A DNA stretch of 23,972 bases, taken from contig DDAL01000022.1 of NCBI GenBank assembly GCA_002332615.1, positions 2,737 to 26,708 on the forward strand, written 5' to 3'. The position numbers were made by a program, and so were the translations under genes. Under the pieces are notes generated by a model. It ran no database searches. It worked only from the letters and a program-made list of their open reading frames with translations, and was not told the DNA's origin. Source of the stretch: Sphingobacteriaceae bacterium UBA2059. Lineage in GTDB: Bacteria > Bacteroidota > Bacteroidia > Sphingobacteriales > Sphingobacteriaceae. Shown one piece after another: positions 14,537-21,860 of this stretch (its first letter is position 1; every line of letters begins with the position of its first letter).

Positions 14537-15242
14537 GGAGTTTGATACATTTTTTAAGGATAAGCTTCAAGGCATAGAGGCCATGCCCGACCCTTCTTTG
14601 TGGGATAAAATAGAAACTCAGCTGCCTGCCGGCACCGGGCAGCGTAAAACCCGCAAAGGTTTCTGGTATGCTGCCGCTGCAGGTGTTCTTCTTTTTATAG
14701 GAACGAGCTTATTTTATATTCAGAACAAGCAGACGGAGGAACAGCGTCTACAGTCGGCAAAGCCGGCCTATGTATTGCGCAAAGCGGTGCCCAAACCGTC
14801 TGCCAGGGTTGATGCGCCGGCCGGTTTAACCGAACCAGGCAGCCTGCAGCCAGCGGTTAAGCCCCTGGTGCAGGCCTATACAGGCGTTAAGTCTTCCCGG
14901 CCTGCCGGCAGTAAGCCCGGCCGGGGGCTGTCTCTGGAAATAGAAAGCCCGGTTCGGGATGCTGTTAAACAGGAAAAACTTGCATTGCTGAACATCGAAA
15001 GCCCGGCGCCACTTGTGCATGAACTGGAGGAGCCTCTAAGCCGGCTGCCACAGCTTGCAGTGACGCCCGTGAGAGAACGCAGGAAAATAAACTCTTTGAG
15101 CGATGTGGTAAACCTGCTCATACAGGCGGTTGATTCGCGGGAAGAGAAATTTATTCAGTTTTCAGACTCCAACGGAAGCAGCGTTGTTTCTGCCATCAAC
15201 CTAAGTTTCATTAAATATAAGGCCGATAAAGAAAATCAGTAA
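14517..15242 (+). CDS. single-pass membrane protein, probable anti-sigma factor
   Basis: A 241-residue protein with an N-terminal cytoplasmic segment carrying MPDPSLWDKIETQL (23-36), a short motif often seen in Bacteroidota anti-sigma-like proteins, a positively charged stretch (QRKTRKG), one transmembrane helix at about 49-67, and a long Pro/Lys/Ala-rich region that is probably disordered in the periplasm, ending in a folded-looking segment (INSLSDVVNLLIQAVDSREEKFIQFS). It overlaps the sigma gene by 20 nt and has a clear GGAGGA ribosome-binding site (14503-14508) upstream of ATG 14517. Topology and coupling support control of that sigma factor; no zinc anti-sigma motif is present. The downstream barrel starts 3 nt later. 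Confidence 0.72.
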   Translation: MNTVQDKEFDTFFKDKLQGIEAMPDPSLWDKIETQLPAGTGQRKTRKGFWYAAAAGVLLFIGTSLFYIQNKQTEEQRLQSAKPAYVLRKAVPKPSARVDAPAGLTEPGSLQPAVKPLVQAYTGVKSSRPAGSKPGRGLSLEIESPVRDAVKQEKLALLNIESPAPLVHELEEPLSRLPQLAVTPVRERRKINSLSDVVNLLIQAVDSREEKFIQFSDSNGSSVVSAINLSFIKYKADKENQ

Positions 15243-15245
15243 ATT

Positions 15246-16064
15246 ATGAAATACACAGCTCTGTTCATCTCTCTTCTTTTCCTTGCACCTGTTGCCAAGG
15301 CACAAACCGGCACAGATACGCTAAAAACCGATACCCTTAAGGCGGGCAAAAAGAAACAAACGGTTACCATTACCATCCGCACGGGTGTTAACAAGCCTAA
15401 AGATGCCCCCGTGAAGGAAAAACCGCAGCAAGGCTTTTTGGTTGATGTGCTTACTTTTGCACGCTTTGATCTGGGCTTTACAAGGCTCATAGACAATGGA
15501 AGCAGCACGCTTTCGGCTGCCAATGAGTTTTTAACCTATAAAGCAGGCAAGTCAAGCAACGTGGGATTTGATGTTTTACAGGTAGGGTATAAATTTAATA
15601 AAGACTTCCGCATTTACCTGTCGGGAGGTATTGACTGGACCCATTTAAGGCTTCAGAGAGACATTACTATGCTGCCCAATGCTCCTGCGCTCGAATATAC
15701 TCCGGCAGGCGAAGGACAGCACTTTTCTAAGAACCGGTTTTCATCTACCTATCTGCGCATTCCCTTGTCCTTTGATTACAGTACGTTGAAAGTAGTTGAC
15801 AAAAAAGGCGCGTTTCATATAGTTGCCGGTCCGGAAATAGGTTTTCTTTTAGGCGGCAAAGTAAAACAGGTGAGCGATTTAAAGGGAAAAGAAAAGTTTA
15901 AAGATAACTACCACTTTTCGCAGGTACGGTATGGCGGCTTTATAAGGGCCGGATACAACGGCTTTGGAATTTATGCCAAGTTTTATGGAAATGACATGTT
16001 TGAAAACAGCCCTGCACAAGAAGGCCTTAAAAATATGTCTTTCGGAGTAATGATCGGGTTTTAA
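15246..16064 (+). CDS. outer-membrane beta-barrel protein, third gene of the sigma cassette
   Basis: A 272-residue exported protein: signal peptide 1-19 (cleavage after AKA in VAKAQTG), a Thr/Lys-rich linker (about 20-60), then a barrel domain from LTFARFDLGF onward, with NVGFDVLQVGYKF, IYLSGGIDWTHLRL, SSTYLRIPLSFDY, HIVAGPEIGFLLGG, VRYGGFIRAGYNGFGIYAKFYG and a C-terminal MSFGVMIGF ending in Phe, the outer-membrane insertion signal. It resembles PorT-like/porin-family barrels. It starts 3 nt after the anti-sigma-like gene, so is almost certainly co-transcribed and may be monitored or induced by the sigma system. A clear paralogue lies at 19492-20298 on the other strand. Function unknown. Confidence 0.83.
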   Translation: MKYTALFISLLFLAPVAKAQTGTDTLKTDTLKAGKKKQTVTITIRTGVNKPKDAPVKEKPQQGFLVDVLTFARFDLGFTRLIDNGSSTLSAANEFLTYKAGKSSNVGFDVLQVGYKFNKDFRIYLSGGIDWTHLRLQRDITMLPNAPALEYTPAGEGQHFSKNRFSSTYLRIPLSFDYSTLKVVDKKGAFHIVAGPEIGFLLGGKVKQVSDLKGKEKFKDNYHFSQVRYGGFIRAGYNGFGIYAKFYGNDMFENSPAQEGLKNMSFGVMIGF

Positions 16065-16072
16065 AAAGCAGC

Positions 16073-16336
16073 TCAGGCAGCCCTCCCGGGCTTTAACGTT
16101 TTATCGGCCCGGGCAATGATCAGAATAAGCATTAAAGCGGCCAGAGCAAATACCCAGGGCTGAGTATACCAGGCAGCATGCGCCGTTATAACAGGGTCTT
16201 CTTCGCCCATTACAATAGCTGTAGCCTGTAGTTTTGTAGAGTATAAACCAGAAACAAGAAGGCCAAGGATGCCTATCACCAGATAAAAAGATACGTTGTT
16301 CACCTGCTCAATATGTTTTTCCATGTACTGTTTCAC
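16073..16336 (-). CDS. small two-helix membrane protein of unknown function
   Basis: An 87-residue protein with two hydrophobic helices (about 16-34 and 61-77) separated by a 25-residue polar segment (KLQATAIVMGEEDPVITAHAAWYTQ) and basic tail (ARADKTLKPGRAA). Positive charge at the C-terminus and the short N-terminus suggest both ends are cytoplasmic. It converges on the barrel gene (stops 8 nt apart) and is divergent from atpD. I do not recognise the family; position next to atpD might hint at a bioenergetic role, but that is weak. An alternative start is the Met at residue 5. Confidence 0.6.
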   Translation of the reverse strand: MKQYMEKHIEQVNNVSFYLVIGILGLLVSGLYSTKLQATAIVMGEEDPVITAHAAWYTQPWVFALAALMLILIIARADKTLKPGRAA

Positions 16337-16394
16337 AAAAGCTTAACATAAATGCATACGTTGAGTTTTTAAATTTTTCAAAAAAGCAAATTCG

Positions 16395-16425
16395 TTGTAA
16401 TTTATTCTGTTAACCTATAGGTTTT
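16395..16425 (+). promoter_or_regulatory. probable atpD promoter
   Basis: TTG (16395-16397), 20 nt, then TAGGTTTT (16418-16425), one base from TAnnTTTG, fits the Bacteroidota -33/-7 promoter with correct spacing. It lies about 96 bp upstream of the atpD ATG, leaving an AT-rich leader. Confidence 0.4.
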
Positions 16426-16521
16426 AAAAAGATAAAACGTAATATTGTAACCCTAAGAAAGCCCGTTACTAAGGCGAGTAAAAAAGAACAATAAACTTAT
16501 TCATTCCAAGTATATCATTAT

Positions 16522-18027
16522 ATGCCAAACACTGGAAAAATAGCGCAGATCATAGGGGCTGTAGTAGATGTAAGCTTCGCTGATAATGCGACTCTCCCTA
16601 AAATTTATGATGCATTAGAGGTTACAAGGCCTGACGGCCAGTCAATTATTCTGGAAGTTCAGACGCACCTTGGTGAAGACCGCGTGCGGGCTATTGCAAT
16701 GGACTCTACCGACGGACTTGTAAGAGGTATGGAAGTAATAGACACTGCTGCACCCATTAAGATGCCTGTTGGTGATAACATAAAAGGACGCGTGTTCAAT
16801 GTAGTGGGCGACCCTATTGATGGTATTCCTGCTCTTGATAAAACAAATGGCCGTCCTATACATAACCATCCTCCGCGCTTTGAAGATCTTTCTACCGAAA
16901 ATGAAGTTCTTTATACCGGTATAAAAGTGATTGATCTGCTGGAGCCTTATGCCAAAGGGGGTAAGATTGGTTTGTTTGGAGGTGCGGGTGTAGGCAAAAC
17001 GGTATTGATCCAGGAGCTTATTAATAATATTGCTAAGGCTTACTCTGGTCTGTCTGTATTTGCAGGTGTAGGCGAGCGTACCCGTGAAGGAAATGACCTC
17101 TTAAGAGAAATGATCGAATCGGGTATTATTAAGTATGGCGATGAATTTAAAGAGGGGATGGAAAGAGGCGAGTGGAACCTTGATAAAATTAACTTAGAAG
17201 AACTTAAAGAATCCAAGGCTACCTTTGTTTTCGGACAAATGAATGAGCCTCCGGGTGCTCGTGCTCGTGTAGCTCTTTCGGGTCTGACCATTGCCGAGTA
17301 CTTTCGCGATGGCGACGAGCAGGGCCAGGGACGTGATATCCTGTTCTTTATTGACAATATATTCCGTTTTACGCAAGCAGGTTCTGAGGTATCGGCTCTT
17401 TTAGGGCGTATGCCTTCGGCCGTAGGTTATCAGCCAACGCTTGCTACCGAAATGGGTTTAATGCAGGAGCGCATTACCTCAACTAAACGCGGGTCTATTA
17501 CATCGGTACAGGCGGTATACGTACCTGCAGATGACCTTACCGACCCTGCACCGGCAACAACTTTTGCTCACCTTGATGCCACTACGGTATTATCGCGTAA
17601 AATTGCAGAGTTAGGTATTTACCCGGCGGTAGATCCGCTGGATTCTACCTCGCGCATCCTTAGCCCGATGGTTCTTGGCGACGAGCATTACAATACCGCC
17701 CAGCGGGTGAAAGAAATTTTGCAACGCTATAAAGAGCTGCAGGATATTATTGCCATTCTGGGTATGGACGAGCTGTCTGAAGAAGATAAGTCTACCGTTG
17801 CCCGCGCGCGCCGTGTACAGCGTTTCTTATCTCAGCCTTTCCACGTAGCCGAGCAGTTTACTGGTTTGAAGGGTGTACTTGTTGATATTAAAGATACCAT
17901 TAAGGGCTTTAACATGATTATTGACGGCGAGGTAGATGAGTATCCGGAAGCTGCGTTTAACCTGGTGGGGAGCATTGAAGATGCAATCGAAAAAGGAAAA
18001 CGCCTGCTTGCTGAAGCTTCGGCATAG
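16522..18027 (+). CDS. atpD: F1F0 ATP synthase subunit beta
   Basis: Catalytic subunit of the F1 ATPase. The 501 residues include the N-terminal barrel (GKIAQIIGAVVDVSF), the P-loop GGAGVGKT (153-160), catalytic Glu185 in GVGERTREGNDL, Walker B LFFIDNIFRFTQAGSEVSALLGRMPSAVGYQPTL, and the DELSEEDK segment near the C-terminus. Between REMIESG and FGQMNEPPG (about 203-231) it has an insertion absent from the E. coli protein, characteristic of Bacteroidota AtpD, which also explains the greater length. atpC follows 34 nt later. The remaining atp genes are not adjacent, so beta and epsilon are separated from the main operon, as in several members of this phylum. Confidence 0.98.
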   Translation: MPNTGKIAQIIGAVVDVSFADNATLPKIYDALEVTRPDGQSIILEVQTHLGEDRVRAIAMDSTDGLVRGMEVIDTAAPIKMPVGDNIKGRVFNVVGDPIDGIPALDKTNGRPIHNHPPRFEDLSTENEVLYTGIKVIDLLEPYAKGGKIGLFGGAGVGKTVLIQELINNIAKAYSGLSVFAGVGERTREGNDLLREMIESGIIKYGDEFKEGMERGEWNLDKINLEELKESKATFVFGQMNEPPGARARVALSGLTIAEYFRDGDEQGQGRDILFFIDNIFRFTQAGSEVSALLGRMPSAVGYQPTLATEMGLMQERITSTKRGSITSVQAVYVPADDLTDPAPATTFAHLDATTVLSRKIAELGIYPAVDPLDSTSRILSPMVLGDEHYNTAQRVKEILQRYKELQDIIAILGMDELSEEDKSTVARARRVQRFLSQPFHVAEQFTGLKGVLVDIKDTIKGFNMIIDGEVDEYPEAAFNLVGSIEDAIEKGKRLLAEASA

Positions 18028-18061
18028 TTAAGCGGCCTTATTTAAAAAAAAAGAAGGAGCC

Positions 18062-18307
18062 ATGAATTTAGAAATTATAACACCCGATAAGACTGTTTTT
18101 CAAGGCGAGGTAACATCGGTTACGGTGCCCGGCAAAAAAGGTTCTTTTGAAGTGCTTAATAACCACGCTCCAATTATATCCACGCTGGATGATGGAAAGG
18201 TGATCATCAGGAATAATAAGGATGAGAAAGCTTTCCATATTAAAGGGGGGGTAGTGGAAGTGCTTGATAATAAAGTAACTGTGCTTGCCGAAGGTGTGCT
18301 AAGCTAA
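18062..18307 (+). CDS. atpC: F1F0 ATP synthase subunit epsilon, short form
   Basis: An 81-residue protein matching the N-terminal beta-sandwich of epsilon: MNLEIITPDKTVFQGEVTSVTVPGKKGSFEVLNNHAPIISTLDDGKVII. The canonical subunit is about 130-140 residues and has a C-terminal two-helix arm that can inhibit ATP hydrolysis; this protein ends right after the sandwich. Short epsilon is common in Bacteroidota. It would still link gamma to the c-ring, but regulation by the helical arm is not possible. A strong AAGGAG sits only 2 nt before the ATG, closer than usual. It is the last gene of the pair, followed by a terminator. Confidence 0.93.
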   Translation: MNLEIITPDKTVFQGEVTSVTVPGKKGSFEVLNNHAPIISTLDDGKVIIRNNKDEKAFHIKGGVVEVLDNKVTVLAEGVLS

Positions 18308-18326
18308 CAAGCTTTTATAGATAAAG

Positions 18327-18361
18327 AAAGCTGCTCCAAAAAACGGGGCAGCTTTTTTTTT
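18327..18361 (+). terminator. rho-independent terminator after atpC
   Basis: AAAGCTGCTCC (18327-18337) pairs with GGGGCAGCTTT (18345-18355), 11 bp with one G-U, loop of 7 nt, followed by an unbroken run of nine T. It begins 20 nt after the atpC stop. Confidence 0.9.
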
Positions 18362-18468
18362 GCAGTCTGTTATTGCAAAGTAAAGGCCCGGAACGTGGAG
18401 GGGCGTGGCCTGTTTACATCCAAAGTCAGCGGGCCTGTTCGCCCTTGTCTTCTAAAACAGGTTTTCCC

Positions 18469-19488
18469 TTAGCCGGCAAGCTTGGAAAACTGATTTGCCC
18501 TGATCTTAATTAGTTCTCCGGCGGTATAGCTGCGGAGCGAACTGCAAAGCATGTGCAGCCTGAGCGTATCCTTAACCACTATTAACTCCTGCTGCGCTCC
18601 CTTAAACATTATTTCGGCTATGGTAAAGTCTGCACCTTCCGGGTTTTCTTCTATCCACTCGGGATGAACGGCAATGCTGCCTGCAGAAAAGCTTATGCCG
18701 AGCACGCTCGCTTGTTCTTCGTTTATTACATTACTATTGGCCAAAAGCTTTGCCGTATAAGCATGAGCGGGCTGATTATAGAGTTGCCTGGGGCTGCCTT
18801 CTTCAAGTATGCTGCCGTTTTTTACCAGTATAATTTTGTCTGCCAGCGACAAACCGTCAACCGGATCATGCGAAATAAGAATGATAGTAATGGACAGTTC
18901 AGCCACCATGCGCTTAAGGTCGGCCCTCAGCTCGTTCTTTAAAACTGCGTCTATCTGGCTAAAAGGTTCGTCGAGAACAAGTACCTGGGGGCGCGTAATG
19001 ATAGCGCGCGCAATAGCCACCCGCTGCTGCTCTCCGCCACTTAAGTCAACTACCCTCTTGCCTGCGAGGGCATCAATGCGCAGAAACCGCATGGCTTCCT
19101 GAGTTTTGGAATTTTTGGCTTTAAGATCGGTGCTGGGAAGCATAATAGCAATGTTGTCAAACACGCTGGCGTAGATGTTCAGATCAAAGTCCTGAGCCAC
19201 GAGTTTCATGGCCTCATGGCCCGGTATAAGCTTTTTCTCAGGACCTGTTACAGACTTGCCTTCAAAGAGAGCCTCGCCGCTGTCGGGGCGCAGCAGGCCG
19301 GTTATGAGTTTGATGAGCGTTGTTTTTCCACTTCCGCTTTCGCCCGCTATTACGGTAATTTGCCCTTTATGTATGCTGAGGTTAATATCCTTTACGGCAG
19401 GAGGGGCATCGGCCTGATAGGCCTTGCTTACCTGGCGAAGCTCGATGAATGGCTGTGTATTCATAGGCAGCAAATTAAGCAAATACAT
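18469..19488 (-). CDS. ABC transporter ATP-binding protein, orphan
   Basis: A 339-residue ABC ATPase. Walker A GESGSGKTT (49-57), Q-loop Gln99, signature LSGGEQQRVAIARA (149-162), Walker B VLVLDEP (169-175) and switch His207 in LISHDP are all intact. The C-terminal 100 residues (from about 240) look like the TOBE-like regulatory domain of the PotA/CysA/FbpC importer type (HPEWIEENPEGADFTIAEIM). No permease or binding-protein gene is adjacent; the upstream co-oriented gene encodes an outer-membrane barrel whose stop is 3 nt away. The substrate is unknown. The ATG used (19488) is tightly coupled to that stop; the Met at residue 9 (19464) is an equally good start by homology. Confidence 0.9.
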   Translation of the reverse strand: MYLLNLLPMNTQPFIELRQVSKAYQADAPPAVKDINLSIHKGQITVIAGESGSGKTTLIKLITGLLRPDSGEALFEGKSVTGPEKKLIPGHEAMKLVAQDFDLNIYASVFDNIAIMLPSTDLKAKNSKTQEAMRFLRIDALAGKRVVDLSGGEQQRVAIARAIITRPQVLVLDEPFSQIDAVLKNELRADLKRMVAELSITIILISHDPVDGLSLADKIILVKNGSILEEGSPRQLYNQPAHAYTAKLLANSNVINEEQASVLGISFSAGSIAVHPEWIEENPEGADFTIAEIMFKGAQQELIVVKDTLRLHMLCSSLRSYTAGELIKIRANQFSKLAG

Positions 19489-19491
19489 GCC

Positions 19492-20298
19492 TTACCAAAA
19501 AGAAAACATTAAGCCCAATGCCAGGGTATGCAGGCCCTCCTGGCGCGGGCTGTTTTCAAAGAGGTTATTAAAATAGTATTTGCCGTATAGTCCGAGGGCA
19601 CCATGCCCCAGCCTTGCTACCAGGCCGTAGCGCACTTTCGTGAAGTGATAATCATCGGTTTCTTTAACCTTTCCGAACGCTTCGCTCTTTTGCTTGGTTT
19701 TGCCTTTAAGCAGCAGACCGAGTTCAGGTCCGGCTACGAAGCGCAGCCTGCTGCCGTTATAGTTCTCTTTTCCCCTCAATTCAAACACAAGAGGCAGCCT
19801 GAGGTAAGTAGAAGAGAGCCGGTTTTTCTTCAAGGGACTTTCTGACGCCTGGTAGGCAAGTTCGGGTGAGTCTTTAAGAATGGTAATATCCTCGCGCAGG
19901 CGGATATGATTCCAGTCAAAGCCTGCAGATAAATAGATTTTAAACTTATCGGTAAAGCGGTAACCTGCCTGGGCAAGGTCGAAACCTATGTTCCCTGATT
20001 TTACCGGCCTGTAGCGCAAAAACTTGTTGTCGTCAGACAGTTTGAAGCTGCCATTGTCCAGCATGGTGCTCAGGCCGACATCCAGCCGGGCAAAGGTAAT
20101 GCCATATAGTAGTCCCGGCAGGGCTTTATCCAGCCGGCTTTGCTCGGGCGGGCCGTCTTTTAGGTTAAAGGCCGAACGTTTTTTATGGGTGCTGTCGGCG
20201 TGGGTGCTATCCTGATCAATAGCATGCGCTGCAGGAAGGTCTGCGGCCAAAAAGATAAAAGAGAGAATGGTGGTAACTAATAGTCTTTTCATCGGCAT
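19492..20298 (-). CDS. outer-membrane beta-barrel protein, paralogue of 15246-16064
   Basis: About 268 residues from the chosen start (MPMKRLLVTT; AGGTAAG lies 4 nt upstream). Signal peptide ends near PAAHA; a His/Asp/Ser/Lys-rich linker (DQDSTHADSTHKKRSA) follows, then a barrel with FARLDVGLSTMLDNGSFKLS, NIGFDLAQAGYRFTDKFKIYLSAGFDWNHIRL, LSSTYLRLPLVFEL, RFVAGPELGLLLKGK, VRYGLVARLGHGALGLYGKYYFNNLFENSPRQEG and terminal LGLMFSFW. It aligns along its whole barrel with the protein at 15246-16064 (shared NSPxQEGL, AGPExGxLL, STYLRxPL), so they are paralogues. It precedes an orphan ABC ATPase on the same strand and probably shares its transcript. Function unknown. A longer start at 20331 lacks signal-peptide logic. 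Confidence 0.82.
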   Translation of the reverse strand: MPMKRLLVTTILSFIFLAADLPAAHAIDQDSTHADSTHKKRSAFNLKDGPPEQSRLDKALPGLLYGITFARLDVGLSTMLDNGSFKLSDDNKFLRYRPVKSGNIGFDLAQAGYRFTDKFKIYLSAGFDWNHIRLREDITILKDSPELAYQASESPLKKNRLSSTYLRLPLVFELRGKENYNGSRLRFVAGPELGLLLKGKTKQKSEAFGKVKETDDYHFTKVRYGLVARLGHGALGLYGKYYFNNLFENSPRQEGLHTLALGLMFSFW

Positions 20299-20414
20299 TT
20301 GCTTACCTAAAGATAGTGCCAATAGGAACAAATTGTTTTAAAAAAGCACTATGCGCCTGGAAATATATTCAAGAGCATGTGCAGCTTGCCATTTTTAATA
20401 AGATATTTACGCAT

Positions 20415-21332
20415 ATGAAACGAATACTGGTGACAGGAAGCAACGGGCTGCTGGGCCAAAAGCTCACCTTGCTCGCTGTGCAGACTAAACGCTGGGAGCT
20501 TATAGCTACCAGCAGGGGTGCCAACCGGTATCCTCAGGAAGAGGGGTATTGCTACGCTCCGGTAGATGTAAGTGACTATGCCGCACTTAGCCGGGCGCTG
20601 GATGAATACCGGCCGGATGTAATAATTAATACCGCTGCTGTTACCAACGTAGACACCTGCGAGCAGCAGCCGGAGCTGTGTGTGCAGCTGAACGTACTGG
20701 CCGTAAAGAATATGGCTGCTGAATGTAAGCGAAGAGATATCCACCTGATACACCTGTCAACCGATTTTGTGTTTGACGGACTCAAGGGTCCTTATGCCGA
20801 AGACGATCCGGTGAGCCCGCTGAATTTATATGGGCGCAGCAAGGTGGCCTCTGAAGAGGCTCTTAGGGTGTCAGGATGCCGGTGGACGGTGATACGTACC
20901 ATACTGGTATACGGCATAAGTAATGACATGAGCCGTTCAAACATTGTGCTCTGGGCGCGGGAAGCCCTGCAGAAAGGGCAGCCGATCAATGTGGTGAACG
21001 ACCAGTGGCGCATGCCCACTCTTGCTGAAGATCTTGCGGAGGCCTGCCTGCTGGCGGCCGAGAAAGGAGCCGAAGGGGTGTATCATATTTCGGGAAGCGA
21101 GCTCATGAGTATATACCAGCTTGTTTGTACTGTGGCCGACCATTACGGTCTTGATAAAAGCCTGATCAATCCGGTGCCTTATGCATCATTAAATCAGGCT
21201 GCCCGACGCCCTTTAAAAACCGGCTTTGTGCTTATAAAAGCCCGGGAGCAGCTGGGTTATGAGCCATCGGGCTTTGAGTATGGTTTGCACTTAATGGATA
21301 GGCAATTAAAGTCGCGGACACCGAACATATAA
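20415..21332 (+). CDS. dTDP-4-dehydrorhamnose reductase-like SDR
   Basis: A 305-residue extended short-chain dehydrogenase. It begins MKRILVTGSNGLLGQKL, a GxxGxxG dinucleotide-binding motif (G8, G11, G14); the catalytic triad is Thr116 in LSTDFVFDG with Tyr139 and Lys143 in YGRSK. NTAAVTNVDTCE and the overall length match RmlD, which makes dTDP-L-rhamnose for cell-surface glycans, but no other rml genes are nearby, so a different sugar-nucleotide or the related SDR-type reductases remain possible. The longer in-frame start at 20316 adds 33 residues with no motif and is rejected. It is divergent from the barrel gene; a peroxiredoxin follows after 45 nt. Confidence 0.85.
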   Translation: MKRILVTGSNGLLGQKLTLLAVQTKRWELIATSRGANRYPQEEGYCYAPVDVSDYAALSRALDEYRPDVIINTAAVTNVDTCEQQPELCVQLNVLAVKNMAAECKRRDIHLIHLSTDFVFDGLKGPYAEDDPVSPLNLYGRSKVASEEALRVSGCRWTVIRTILVYGISNDMSRSNIVLWAREALQKGQPINVVNDQWRMPTLAEDLAEACLLAAEKGAEGVYHISGSELMSIYQLVCTVADHYGLDKSLINPVPYASLNQAARRPLKTGFVLIKAREQLGYEPSGFEYGLHLMDRQLKSRTPNI

Positions 21333-21377
21333 TTTTTAAAGTATATTAGCATTATCACCCAGCAAAATAAGTGTGTT

Positions 21378-21842
21378 ATGGTAGCAGAAAAAGGACAAAA
21401 AGCCCCCGGCTTTACGCTTTACAGCTCGGAATTACAAGAAGTAAGCCTTGGCGACTACGCAGGTAAGAAGCTTATCCTGCACTTTTTTCCAATGGCCTTT
21501 ACAGGTACCTGCACGGAGCAGCTGTGTACCTCGCGCGACAGCTTGAGCGAGTATGAAACGTTTAATGCCAGCGTGCTTGGCATATCGGTAGACTCACCCT
21601 TTACTCTTGCTAAGTTTAAGGAAGAAAATAATTTACCTTTTCCTCTTTTGTCTGACTTTAACAAAGAGGTGTCTAAGGCTTACGGTGCTTACTATGAAGA
21701 ATTTGTTTTCGGACTTAAAGGAGTGTCAAAACGCGCTGCCTTTGTTTTGGACGAAGAGCAGACAATAGTTTACGCCGAAGTGCTGGAGGACGCGCACAAG
21801 CTGCCGGATTTTGAAGAGATTAAAAAAGCAATAGATAAGTAA
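21378..21842 (+). CDS. peroxiredoxin (AhpC/TSA superfamily, PrxQ/BCP-like)
   Basis: A 154-residue thiol peroxidase. The catalytic motif PMAFTGTC gives peroxidatic Cys45 (PxxxTxxC), and Cys50 in TEQLC lies five residues on, the spacing of the intramolecular disulfide in the PrxQ/BCP type. SVDSPFTLAKFKEENNLPFPLLSDFNKEVSKAYG is the conserved mid-domain. Sequence around FFPMAFTGTCTEQLC also resembles the AhpE-like group, so subgroup is uncertain. It would reduce hydrogen peroxide or organic peroxides using thioredoxin. It starts 45 nt after the reductase gene; floA starts 18 nt after its stop, suggesting a shared transcript. Confidence 0.93.
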   Translation: MVAEKGQKAPGFTLYSSELQEVSLGDYAGKKLILHFFPMAFTGTCTEQLCTSRDSLSEYETFNASVLGISVDSPFTLAKFKEENNLPFPLLSDFNKEVSKAYGAYYEEFVFGLKGVSKRAAFVLDEEQTIVYAEVLEDAHKLPDFEEIKKAIDK

Positions 21843-21860
21843 ACAATTAATTAACTATAC

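Noticed and set aside
16079..16092. Small hairpin AGCCC-tccc-GGGCT at the convergent gene ends
   Set aside because: Only 5 bp, inside the end of a coding region, with a weak T tail; not a convincing terminator.
20316..20414. Longer start for the RmlD-like reductase
   Set aside because: The 33 extra residues have no motif, and the Rossmann strand begins at the ATG at 20415, as is usual.
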